NCBI GenBank assembly: GCA_023430775.1
Contig: JAEYYY010000173.1
Span: forward strand, 1-10,134
Source of the DNA: Pseudomonadota bacterium
GTDB taxonomy: Bacteria; Myxococcota_A; Polyangia; Haliangiales; Haliangiaceae
DNA length: 10,134 nt
Direction: 5' to 3'
The position numbers and the translations under genes are program-made. The notes beneath the pieces were generated by a model, which was given only the letters and a program-made list of their open reading frames with translations, had not been told where the DNA came from and searched no databases. Positions 1 to 5,330 of the stretch are shown piece after piece (within the stretch, counting starts at the first letter, position 1; the number at the start of each line of letters is the position of its first letter).

Positions 1-96
1 TCCGCCCTTGCCGATCGTGGCCAGCAACTCGTACCTGCCGAGCCGCGTACCAGGGGCAAAGGAGGCGCCCAGCTGGAGTGCTGGCGACTGACCCAT
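1..96 (-). CDS. Serine/threonine protein kinase, N-terminal 32 residues (cut by the left window edge)
   Basis: Read on the minus strand from the ATG at 96, the frame stays open to base 1. It gives a short Ala/Gly/Pro-rich lead followed by GTRLGRYELLATIGKGG. The sequence R-Y-E-L-L-x-x-I-G-K-G-G is the usual opening of Hanks-type (PknB-like) Ser/Thr kinases: beta-strand 1 and the start of the glycine-rich ATP-binding loop G-x-G-x-x-G, here G-K-G-G. The catalytic lysine, the HRD and DFG motifs and any sensor domain lie outside the window. The kinase would phosphorylate proteins from ATP; many myxobacterial members are cytoplasmic or carry one membrane helix. No clear Shine-Dalgarno sequence precedes this ATG. 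The next ATG upstream (at 128) is out of frame, which supports 96. The gene is divergent from the propeller gene at 195, so the roughly 98 bases between them must carry both promoters. I saw no obvious sigma-70 boxes there. Confidence 0.8.
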   Translation of the reverse strand, partial: MGQSPALQLGASFAPGTRLGRYELLATIGKGG

Positions 97-194
97 CGTC
101 GGCAAGTATCGCACGTGTTCCGATGCATTCGCCCGTGGCCTGTGTGGGCGCCGCACCTACCCCGAGGGCGCGGATCCGCTAGCGTCGCAAGCCC

Positions 195-1325
195 ATGGCG
201 CTGCAGCTCTACATCGCAACTCGTAAAGGGATCTGGATCGCGACCGCCTCGGCCGATCGCCGGTCGTGGTCGCTGAGCAAGCCGACCTTCCTCGGTCAGC
301 AGGTCCATCACGTCGTCCTCGATCCGCGCGATCGCAAGACGCTGCTCGCCGCCTCGCGGCAGTGGCACCTCGGCCCGACGGTGTTTCGCAGTGTCGATAA
401 CGGCGCGACCTGGAAGGAGGCCGCGACGCCGCCGATGTTCCCCAAGGGCGAGGAGCGAGCGCGCGCCGTCGATCACGTGTTCTGGCTGACGCCGAGCAAC
501 GCGAGCGAGCCGAACGTCTGGTACGCGGGCACGTCGCCCAAGGGCCTGTTCCGCAGCGAGGACGCGGGCGTCACCTGGGCACCGGTCTCGGGCTTCAACG
601 ATCACCCCGAGCAGATCAAATGGATCGGCGGCGACAAGGACGAGACGCCCGACGGCGGCAAGCTGCACTCGATCCTCGTCGACCCGCGCGATGCCAGGCA
701 CCTCTATCTCGGGATGTCGGGCGGCGGCATCTTCGAATCGCGCGACGGCGGCGCCGACTGGAAGCCGCTCAACTCGGGCGTGGCGATGGACTTCGCGCCG
801 AAGAAGGACGACGGCAGCGAGTATCCGTACGGTCACGATCCGCACTGCATGGTGCTGCACCCGCAGAAGCCCGATCGCCTGTGGCACCAGAACCACTGCG
901 GCATCTACCGGATCGATCGACCTGGCGATCGCTGGAAGCGCGTCGGCGACAACATGCCGAAGGACGTCGGCGACATCGGCTTTCCGATCGTCGTCCATCC
1001 GCGCGATCCGGAAACCGCGTGGGTGTTCCCGATGGATGGCGGCGGCGACTGGCCGCGCACGCCGCCGAGCGGCAAGCCGGCCGCGTTCATGACGCGCGAT
1101 GCCGGCAACAGCTGGCAGCGCCAGGACGAGGGCATGCCGCGCGAGCAGGCGTGGTGGACGGTGAAGCGGCAGGCGATGTGCGCCGACGATCGCGATCCGG
1201 TCGGCCTCTACTTCGGCACCACCTCGGGCGAGGTGTGGTCGAGCGTGAATGAAGGCGCGAGCTGGCAGTGCATCGCGCGCCACCTGCCGCACGTGTTCTC
1301 GGTGACGGCGGGTGAGCCCGCATGA
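195..1325 (+). CDS. Asp-box (BNR/sialidase-like) beta-propeller protein, cytoplasmic
   Basis: The 376-residue protein carries five Asp-box motifs of the form S/T-x-D-x-G-x-x-W: SVDNGATW (66-73), SEDAGVTW (121-128), SRDGGADW (182-189), TRDAGNSW (300-307) and the variant SVNEGASW (350-357). Asp-boxes sit in the turns between propeller blades in sialidases and in the WD40/YVTN/BNR-like superfamily. 'VDPRD' or 'VHPRD' segments precede several blades, as in the VPS10/BNR group. There is no signal peptide or membrane helix, so it is probably cytoplasmic. Sialidase activity is doubtful: I do not see the FRIP motif or the arginine triad, so a binding or scaffold role is as likely. The start at 195 gives the natural first strand (LQLYIATRKGIWIATA), but its ribosome binding site is weak. 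The stop overlaps the MoaD-like start (ATGA), which implies translational coupling. Fold confidence is high; the function is unknown. Confidence 0.85.
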   Translation: MALQLYIATRKGIWIATASADRRSWSLSKPTFLGQQVHHVVLDPRDRKTLLAASRQWHLGPTVFRSVDNGATWKEAATPPMFPKGEERARAVDHVFWLTPSNASEPNVWYAGTSPKGLFRSEDAGVTWAPVSGFNDHPEQIKWIGGDKDETPDGGKLHSILVDPRDARHLYLGMSGGGIFESRDGGADWKPLNSGVAMDFAPKKDDGSEYPYGHDPHCMVLHPQKPDRLWHQNHCGIYRIDRPGDRWKRVGDNMPKDVGDIGFPIVVHPRDPETAWVFPMDGGGDWPRTPPSGKPAAFMTRDAGNSWQRQDEGMPREQAWWTVKRQAMCADDRDPVGLYFGTTSGEVWSSVNEGASWQCIARHLPHVFSVTAGEPA

Positions 1326-1585
1326 CGCTCGTCATCGTTCCGAGTCAGCTGCGCGGCTACACCGATGGTGCGAGCGAGGTGAGCGCAGAAGGCGCGACGC
1401 TCGACGACGTGCTGCGCGATCTCGATCGAAAGTTTCCCGGGTTCCGGTTTCGCGTGATCGACGAGCAAGATCGCGTTCGCCGCCACGTCATCCTGTTTGT
1501 CGGTGAGGAACGCTGCGACGATCTACGACGAGAAATTCTTCCCGGAGTCGCGGTGCAGATCGTAGGGGCTCTATCCGGAGGCTAA
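1322..1585 (+). CDS. MoaD/ThiS-family ubiquitin-like sulfur-carrier protein
   Basis: This 87-residue protein has the size and layout of MoaD/ThiS carriers. A first beta-strand (TLVIVPSQLRGYT) is followed by the TLDDVLRDLDRKFPGFRFRVID helix region and a V-R-R-H-V-I-L-F-V-G-E-E strand-turn. The tail P-G-V-A-V-Q-I-V-G-A-L-S-G-G ends exactly in the free C-terminal Gly-Gly (86-87) that such proteins need for adenylation and thiocarboxylate formation by an E1-like enzyme (MoeB/ThiF). No MoeB, ThiF, MoaE or thiazole gene lies nearby, so involvement in molybdopterin or thiamine synthesis is not shown. The gene begins inside the stop codon of the propeller gene (ATGA overlap at 1322-1325), with a modest GGTGAG-type ribosome site about 6 bases upstream. 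The two are therefore very likely one transcription and translation unit. A sulfur-carrier or protein-modifier role linked to the propeller is inference. Confidence 0.85.
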   Translation: MTLVIVPSQLRGYTDGASEVSAEGATLDDVLRDLDRKFPGFRFRVIDEQDRVRRHVILFVGEERCDDLRREILPGVAVQIVGALSGG

Positions 1586-1608
1586 GCAGGGCCGGAGGGT
1601 AAGCAGGG
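1575..1608 (+). repeat. 17-bp tandem duplication across the MoaD-like stop codon
   Basis: Two adjacent 17-base copies, CCGGAGGCTAAGCAGGG (1575-1591) and CCGGAGGGTAAGCAGGG (1592-1608), differ at one base. The first copy carries the last Gly codons and the stop of the MoaD-like gene. The second repeats them just downstream and is untranslated. It looks like a simple local duplication that left the reading frame unharmed. Confidence 0.85.
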
Positions 1609-1718
1609 GCGGATGATCTAGCCGGTCACAGCGAGACACGACAGCCCGGCACGCCAGGGGTCCGGGATGCGATTCCACAAAGTTGCCCACGGCACGCAAG
1701 CTGCTCACTGTCGTATGC

Positions 1719-2159
1719 ATGCGGATCGCGATGGGGCTTGTCGTCCTGGCTTGTGTGGTTGCCAGCGCCCCGCTCGCGCGGGCCGAGACCAAGCGCGCGG
1801 GCGTGTTCGTCACGCTGACGCAGGTTGGTGACGAGGCGGAGCGGACCGGTCACATCGATGCGATCCGGCATCGGCTAGCCGGGTGCTCGTACCTCGAGAA
1901 CAAGCACGTCGACATCAACGTCACGCGGCTGCGCTGGGTGACGGTCGGTGCGTCGGTCGAGGTCCAGCTCGAGCTCGCGTTCGTGGTCTCCAACGCCGAC
2001 AACGAGATCGTGTCGGTGGCGAATCAGACCGCGAAGCTGGTGCTCGCGAAGGCGCAGTTCAAGGAGAGCAAGCTGCCGTCGCTGCGCCGCGAGGTGATCG
2101 ACAACGCGATCGGTGATCTGATCGTCAAGCTGCGGCGCGCCAACGCTCGGCAGGTGTGA
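1719..2159 (+). CDS. Exported protein of unknown function with Sec signal peptide
   Basis: I do not recognise the family. From the ATG at 1719 the protein has 146 residues. It begins with a textbook signal peptide: R2, then a hydrophobic core G-L-V-V-L-A-C-V-V-A-S-A, with predicted cleavage after A-R-A (residue 22). The mature part, about 124 residues, opens with a beta-strand (RAGVFVTLTQVGD) and alternates further predicted strands (VDINVTRLRWVTVG, VEVQLELAFVVS). It ends in a helix-rich segment with many Lys/Arg residues (KLPSLRREVIDNAIGDLIVKLRRA). One mature Cys lies in 'AGCSYL'. A longer version starting at TTG 1683 would put a charged stretch before the signal peptide, and no good ribosome site supports it; ATG 1731 is another option. 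It converges with the minus-strand lipoprotein ending at 2172, leaving only 12 bases between the two stops. A periplasmic or secreted location is inferred from the signal peptide. Confidence 0.7.
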   Translation: MRIAMGLVVLACVVASAPLARAETKRAGVFVTLTQVGDEAERTGHIDAIRHRLAGCSYLENKHVDINVTRLRWVTVGASVEVQLELAFVVSNADNEIVSVANQTAKLVLAKAQFKESKLPSLRREVIDNAIGDLIVKLRRANARQV

Positions 2160-2171
2160 ATTGCGGCCGGG

Positions 2172-2669
2172 TTAGTTGCAGCTGCGCTCGGAGTCGGTGC
2201 GATAGAACTTCTTGAACTCGGGCATCACCGCCGGGCGTGGAATCGTCGCGGTGATGAACGGACGCGCGCTGCGCCACGCGCAATCGCCGTTGTACTCGAC
2301 GCCGTTCTTGATCGTCAGCGTGCGACCGGTGCTCGACAGCTGGACCTTGAACAGTCGCGAGCGATAACCCGGCTTCTGCTGCGCCGGGAGGCCGGCGCCC
2401 GGCGTGAAGAAGATCGCCAGGTTGTTCTCGAAGTCGATGCCCGGCGACGGCTTGCCGAAGAACGCGACCCACTCCTCCTCGGAGGCGAACACCTTCTTGA
2501 CCTCGGTCTGGATCTTCGCCGTGGGCAGGAAGTACTCCTTGGTGATCGGCGTGTACCAGATCGTGGTCGCGTCCTGATCGGTCTCCTCGAGCTCTTCATC
2601 GAAACCGTCCTCGTCGGCGACGGCGCAGGAGGCGAGGGCGAGGGCGCTGAGCAAGGCGAGGCAACGCAT
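2172..2669 (-). CDS. Small lipoprotein with a PrcB-like domain
   Basis: This is a 165-residue lipoprotein: M-R-C-L-A-L-L-S-A-L-A-L-A-S-C ends in a lipobox (L-A-S-C) with the lipidated Cys at residue 15. An acidic linker (about 19-33) follows. Residues about 55-145 resemble the C-terminal domain of PrcB, the protease-stabilising protein of Treponema: 'VFASEEEWVAFFGK' matches the S-E-E-E-W entry helix, 'PGIDFENNLAIFFTPG' the P-x-I-D-F-x-x-N-x-x-I strand, and 'PGY' with 'TLTIKNG' the following hairpin. The resemblance is from memory and moderate. PrcB assembles with and stabilises a surface subtilisin-type protease; no protease gene is seen here. C120 and C164 could form a disulfide. It lies 63 bases downstream of the Cys-rich lipoprotein on the same strand, so it could share its transcript, although a small hairpin lies between them. 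No clear ribosome site precedes the ATG at 2669. Confidence 0.7.
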   Translation of the reverse strand: MRCLALLSALALASCAVADEDGFDEELEETDQDATTIWYTPITKEYFLPTAKIQTEVKKVFASEEEWVAFFGKPSPGIDFENNLAIFFTPGAGLPAQQKPGYRSRLFKVQLSSTGRTLTIKNGVEYNGDCAWRSARPFITATIPRPAVMPEFKKFYRTDSERSCN

Positions 2670-2707
2670 ACGAGGTCGGTGTGAATACCGAACATCGCTC
2701 GCCGGGC

Positions 2708-2723
2708 CAAGACGTTTGTCTTG
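2708..2723 (-). terminator. Small hairpin after the Cys-rich lipoprotein gene (possible weak terminator or RNA processing site)
   Basis: CAAGAC (2708-2713) and GTCTTG (2718-2723) are perfect inverted copies with a 4-base loop, about 10 bases past the stop of the 2733-4400 gene. GC-rich bases flank it. No T-tract follows on the minus strand, so intrinsic termination is doubtful. It may only attenuate transcription into the PrcB-like gene. Confidence 0.3.
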
Positions 2724-2732
2724 TGGGGCCGC

Positions 2733-4400
2733 TTACTGCGGCTTCGTGCAGTCTGCCGGGCAGCTCTCGGGACTCTCTGCCGGCGAGCACAACCCGTTGC
2801 CGCAGCAGAAGATCACGTCGCCCTTGCAGTCCTTGATGCTGTTCATGCAGGTCTCGCCCTGGGCGGTGTCGCACTTGCCGTCGTCGACCCTCGGGCAGCG
2901 CTCGGTGATGATCTTCTCGCAGCGCGGATCGCACACGAGCGCCGTCGCGTCGCCGACGAACACGCCATCGCCGAGGCTGCTGCAGGTCGCGGTGCCGAGG
3001 TCGTCCTTGTCACACGGCTCGGGACCGTTCTTCTCCCCATCGCCGCAGAACTCGTCGCAGGCGCCGGTGAACAGGATGCAGCCGCCGGTGCATGCCAGCT
3101 CGCCGGTGTAGAAGCCGAGCGTCTGGCAGGTCTGGCCCGCGAAGTTGTCGGCGTCGCATTGCTCGTCGTCGTTGACCGTGCCGTCGCCGCAGAAGCCGGT
3201 GCACCCCGACGTGTCGAAGCCGCAGTTGGCGTTGCACTTCAGCGTGCCGCCATCGAACCCGAAGTCGACGCACGACTTGTTCGCGAGCCCGAGGCTGGTG
3301 TTGCCGTCGCACTGCTCCGGTCCGTTGACCGTACCGTCGCCGCAGCGGCCGGCGCACCCGGCGGTGTTGAAGCCGCAGATCGCGTTGCAGGCGAGCGTGC
3401 CGCCGTAGAACCCGGCATCGGTGCAATCCGTGCCGTCGAGGTCGGTGCCGTCGCATTGCTCGGGACCGTTCTTGTCGCCATCGCCGCAGGTGCCTTCGCA
3501 CTGCGAGGTGTCGAAGCTGCACGACGAGCTGCAGCCGAGCTGTCCACCGTAGAAGCCGACGTCGGTGCATTGCGCGCCGCCAACATCGAGCGTGTCGCAC
3601 TGCTCGGTGCCGTTCTTGATCTCGTCGCCGCAGCGCCCCGAGCAGCCCGAGGTCTCGACCGCGCATCCCGCGTTGCACGCGAGCTCGCCGGTCTGGAAGC
3701 CGAACGACTGGCAGCTCAGCGCACCGAATTCGTCGCCATCGCACTGCTCCCTGCTCGCCTCGAGCTCGCCATCGCCACACGTGCCCGAGCAGCCCGCGGT
3801 GTCGAACGTGCAGAAGTCCGAGCACGCCAGCGTGCCGGCGTAGAAGCCGAGGTCCTCGCAGGTCTTGCCGTCGAGGTTATTGCCTTCGCACTGCTCGACC
3901 TGATCGAGCGTGCCGTCGCCGCAGCGCCGGAGCTGGCAGTTCTCGCGGCACGGCGAGCCGTTGTCCACCGCGGAGTTCGGCAGCCCCTTGCAGCTGTCGG
4001 GCACGCCCGGCTGGTTCGGCTCGGTGCCGCAGTCGCAGGTCTCGCCGGCGGCGAAGTCGGGGATGCCGTTGCCGCAGGTCTCGAGCGAGCGGCAATCGGC
4101 CGAGCAGTTGTCGCCGTTCGTCGTGTTGCCGTCGTCGCAGACCTCGCCACTGGTGAGGATGCCGTTGCCGCAGCCCGACGGCAGACACAGCTCGTCCTTG
4201 CACTCGCCGTTCGCCACGCCGGGATACGAGCACGCGGTGCCATCCGGCTGGTCGTCGCATTGCTCGAGCTGCTCCTTGAACGCGCAGCCGTTGGCGTTGT
4301 CGCAGACCATGTTGCTCGGACAATCGACGACCGGGCAGTGACGAACCGGATCGTCGTAGCAGCCGATCAACAGCATCATCGGCACGAGCCAGCTGCGCAT
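2733..4400 (-). CDS. Cysteine-rich disulfide-repeat lipoprotein (myxobacterial type)
   Basis: From the ATG at 4400 the product has 555 residues. A short lipoprotein signal, M-R-S-W-L-V-P-M-M-L-L-I-G-C, puts the lipidated Cys at residue 14. Residues 77-103 (C-G-N-G ... C-D-D-G-N-T-T-N-G-D-N-C-S-A-D-C) match the Myxococcus Cys-rich repeat (TIGR02232/DUF4215 type), and 109-159 are a diverged copy. Six regular repeats of 48-51 residues begin at 160, 208, 257, 305, 353 and 404. Each follows C-G-D-G...E-Q-C...C-x-x-x-G-F-x-x-G-x-L-x-C...C-x-F-D-T-x-x-C, which is six Cys and presumably three disulfides. A seventh diverged repeat begins at 452, and a separate Cys-rich tail (505-555) holds C-C-G-N-G-x-C and C-P-A-D-C. 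It is probably displayed on the outer membrane or cell surface. The role is unknown; adhesion or ligand binding is possible. The frame stays open upstream to 4712, but that part lacks a signal peptide and reads as non-coding. Confidence 0.88.
   Translation of the reverse strand: MRSWLVPMMLLIGCYDDPVRHCPVVDCPSNMVCDNANGCAFKEQLEQCDDQPDGTACSYPGVANGECKDELCLPSGCGNGILTSGEVCDDGNTTNGDNCSADCRSLETCGNGIPDFAAGETCDCGTEPNQPGVPDSCKGLPNSAVDNGSPCRENCQLRRCGDGTLDQVEQCEGNNLDGKTCEDLGFYAGTLACSDFCTFDTAGCSGTCGDGELEASREQCDGDEFGALSCQSFGFQTGELACNAGCAVETSGCSGRCGDEIKNGTEQCDTLDVGGAQCTDVGFYGGQLGCSSSCSFDTSQCEGTCGDGDKNGPEQCDGTDLDGTDCTDAGFYGGTLACNAICGFNTAGCAGRCGDGTVNGPEQCDGNTSLGLANKSCVDFGFDGGTLKCNANCGFDTSGCTGFCGDGTVNDDEQCDADNFAGQTCQTLGFYTGELACTGGCILFTGACDEFCGDGEKNGPEPCDKDDLGTATCSSLGDGVFVGDATALVCDPRCEKIITERCPRVDDGKCDTAQGETCMNSIKDCKGDVIFCCGNGLCSPAESPESCPADCTKPQ
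3048..3923 (-). repeat. Six in-frame Cys-rich repeats of about 145 bp within the lipoprotein gene
   Basis: Six head-to-tail coding repeats, each 48-51 codons, start at minus-strand positions 3923, 3779, 3632, 3488, 3344 and 3191. Every unit opens with C-G-D (C-G-D-G in five of them) and holds six Cys. Repeats four and five share C-G-D-G-x-x-N-G-P-E-Q-C-D-G almost exactly, which suggests recent duplication or conversion. A diverged seventh unit follows from 3047. Confidence 0.85.
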
Positions 4401-4408
4401 GGCCCACC

Positions 4409-4438
4409 ATTGTAGAGCCGCGGTTGACCCGCGGTCAC
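4409..4438 (-). promoter_or_regulatory. Possible sigma-70-like promoter of the Cys-rich lipoprotein gene
   Basis: On the minus strand, GTGACC (4438-4433) lies 18 bases before TACAAT (4414-4409). TACAAT matches five of six -10 consensus bases and GTGACC four of six -35 bases. The -10 box ends 8 bases before the ATG at 4400, so the transcript would be nearly leaderless. A CCGCGG-TTGAC-CCGCGG inverted and direct repeat (4418-4434) fills the spacer and could bind a regulator. No experimental support. Confidence 0.35.
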
Positions 4439-4550
4439 GCCCACACCGGGGCCGCGCACCTACAGGCGAATCGTCCAGCCATGGCGGCTGCTGTCGTTGC
4501 CGTCGACGATCTCGCACGCGCGGTCGCGATCGGCGGTCGCCGACGAGACT

Positions 4551-4584
4551 TCGCGTGGTTCGCACGCGATCGCATCGCGTGGTT
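4551..4584 (+). repeat. Direct 10-bp repeat (TCGCGTGGTT x2) upstream of the double-glycine operon
   Basis: TCGCGTGGTT occurs at 4551-4560 and again at 4575-4584, 24 bases start to start. The second copy directly abuts the 16-bp palindrome at 4585. Paired direct repeats upstream of a promoter are typical binding sites for response regulators; this role is inferred. Confidence 0.6.
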
Positions 4585-4600
4585 GTCTCCCGCGGGAGAC
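4585..4600. promoter_or_regulatory. Perfect 16-bp palindrome, candidate operator of the double-glycine operon
   Basis: GTCTCCCG followed at once by CGGGAGAC is a perfect inverted repeat with no spacer, 81 bases before the ATG at 4682. With no loop and no T-tract it suits a dimeric regulator better than a terminator. The 281-base gap 4401-4681 otherwise holds only the ribosome site of the next gene. Its open frames show no consistent codon bias or recognisable protein. Confidence 0.5.
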
Positions 4601-4668
4601 GATCACTGTCGACCACGGGTTCCAGCCTGCGTCGGCATCGCCGCTGCACGAAGTAAAAGCGTCCGCAG

Positions 4669-4675
4669 AAAGGAG
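4669..4675 (+). promoter_or_regulatory. Strong ribosome binding site fixing the start at 4682
   Basis: AAAGGAG lies 6 bases before the ATG at 4682. It is the best Shine-Dalgarno sequence in this part of the window. It decides for the short protein against the longer open frame that extends in phase back to 4424. Confidence 0.85.
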
Positions 4676-4681
4676 CCAGCC

Positions 4682-5005
4682 ATGAACGACTTCGAGACCA
4701 TCGATCCTGCACTTCTCACTCGCCCGAGCGGCGGGTCCCAGCTGTCGAGCGCCATGGGGCGTGCCCGCGAGCTCGGCTTGACGATCACGTCGACCAGCGG
4801 CGGCCGTCACGCACCGCGCTCGTACCACTATCAAGGTCGCGCGTTCGACGCGGCGGGCTCGCGGTCCGCGATGGCGCAGTTCTATCGCGAGATGTCGCGC
4901 ACCAACCCGACGGAGCTGTTCTACGACCCGATGGGCGGCATCAAGCACGGTCGCAACATCGGTGCGATCGGCGGCCACGGCACTCACGTCCACCTCGCGT
5001 ACTGA
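4682..5005 (+). CDS. Double-glycine-leader M15/VanX-like D,D-peptidase (putative bacteriolysin)
   Basis: The product has 107 residues. The N-terminus MNDFETIDPALLTRPSGG resembles a double-glycine leader (acidic, hydrophobics at F4, I7 and L11/L12, then G17-G18), which suggests cleavage before S19 by a peptidase-containing ABC exporter. The remaining 89 residues carry the zinc-site pattern of the M15/Hedgehog-type D,D-peptidase fold. S-Y-H-Y-Q-G-R-A-F-D has H49 and D56 exactly seven apart, as in the S-x-H-x-x-G-x-A-x-D motif of VanX. G-T-H-V-H near the end supplies H102 and H104. The expected action is cutting peptide cross-bridges or D-Ala bonds in peptidoglycan. It is far shorter than VanX (about 200 residues) and lacks an evident E-x-W-H catalytic Glu, so activity is not certain. 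It sits 13 bases before a second leader-bearing lytic enzyme gene and forms an operon with it. No exporter or immunity gene is visible. Confidence 0.8.
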   Translation: MNDFETIDPALLTRPSGGSQLSSAMGRARELGLTITSTSGGRHAPRSYHYQGRAFDAAGSRSAMAQFYREMSRTNPTELFYDPMGGIKHGRNIGAIGGHGTHVHLAY

Positions 5006-5018
5006 AGGGACCAGCGTC

Positions 5019-5330
5019 ATGTTCAAGACTCTCTCGAACGAACAGCTCGATCGCGCGCACGGTGGCGTGAAGTGCGATCTCTCCGGAGTCCCGGCAGCGG
5101 GCCGCTCCATCATCATGGCGGAGTCGGGCGGTGAATCGACCGCGAAGAACCCGACGTCGACGGCGTTCGGTCTCGGCCAGCTGACGATCGCGAATCGTCG
5201 CGCGCTGATGTCGAACCCGAGCTCGACGAGCTGCAGCGATCAGCTCGACGCCTTCCATCGCTACACGATGGGGCGCTACGGCAGCTACGACCGCGCGCTG
5301 TCGTTCCGCAAGAAGCACGGCTGGTACTAG
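5019..5330 (+). CDS. Double-glycine-leader lysozyme/SLT-like muramidase (putative bacteriolysin)
   Basis: The 103-residue protein starts with MFKTLSNEQLDRAHGG, a clear double-glycine leader (L-S-x-E-Q-L-x-x-A-x-G-G, residues 5-16); cleavage would leave an 87-residue mature enzyme. The mature part reads as a compact goose-lysozyme/lytic-transglycosylase domain. I-I-M-A-E-S-G-G supplies the catalytic-type Glu (E35). N-P-T-S-T-A-F-G-L-G-Q-L-T (44-56) matches the conserved 'NPxSxAxGLxQ' stretch. Y-G-S-Y-D-R-A-L-S-F...H-G-W-Y closes the fold as in phage and Rpf-like muramidases. Cys19 and Cys72 could form a disulfide after export. It would cleave glycan strands between MurNAc and GlcNAc. The ribosome site GAAGGGA (5004-5010) lies 8 bases before the ATG. 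The gene follows the M15-like gene after 13 bases, and its last 4 bases overlap the end of the convergent gene 5327-5719. The ATG at 5019 is preferred because the upstream in-frame residues are the shadow of the preceding gene. Confidence 0.82.
   Translation: MFKTLSNEQLDRAHGGVKCDLSGVPAAGRSIIMAESGGESTAKNPTSTAFGLGQLTIANRRALMSNPSSTSCSDQLDAFHRYTMGRYGSYDRALSFRKKHGWY

Noticed and set aside
2..91. Possible C-terminal end of a plus-strand gene in the left 90 bases
   Set aside because: The same bases on the minus strand encode an unmistakable kinase N-terminus, and the plus frame has no recognisable content.
195..1325. Calling the propeller an active sialidase
   Set aside because: Asp-boxes alone mark the fold. 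The FRIP motif and arginine triad of true sialidases are not seen, and there is no export signal.
1683..1718. TTG start at 1683 for the exported protein
   Set aside because: It would place twelve extra residues before a well-formed signal peptide that begins at ATG 1719, with no better ribosome site.
2721..4415. A 564-codon open frame on the plus strand, opposite the Cys-rich lipoprotein gene
   Set aside because: It is the mirror of the repeat gene in GC-rich DNA: Ala/Val/Leu/Arg-dominated with periodic 'A-L-L' patterns and no recognisable domain. The minus strand has a lipobox and ordered Cys repeats.
4585..4600. The 16-bp palindrome as an intrinsic terminator
   Set aside because: It has no loop and no following T-tract on either strand, so an operator is more likely.
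4460..4660. Minus-strand open frame with a few Cys (end of a longer frame to 5116)
   Set aside because: It overlaps the promoter region of the double-glycine operon, has no start with a ribosome site and shows weak third-base bias; a degraded remnant cannot be excluded.
4424..4681. In-frame N-terminal extension of the M15-like protein
   Set aside because: The AAAGGAG site at 4669-4675 and the leader-like start at 4682 indicate the short form. The extension contains the palindrome and has no coding character.
4682..5330. The two lytic enzymes as phage endolysin remnants
   Set aside because: No holin or other phage genes lie nearby, and both carry similar Gly-Gly N-termini not expected of endolysins.
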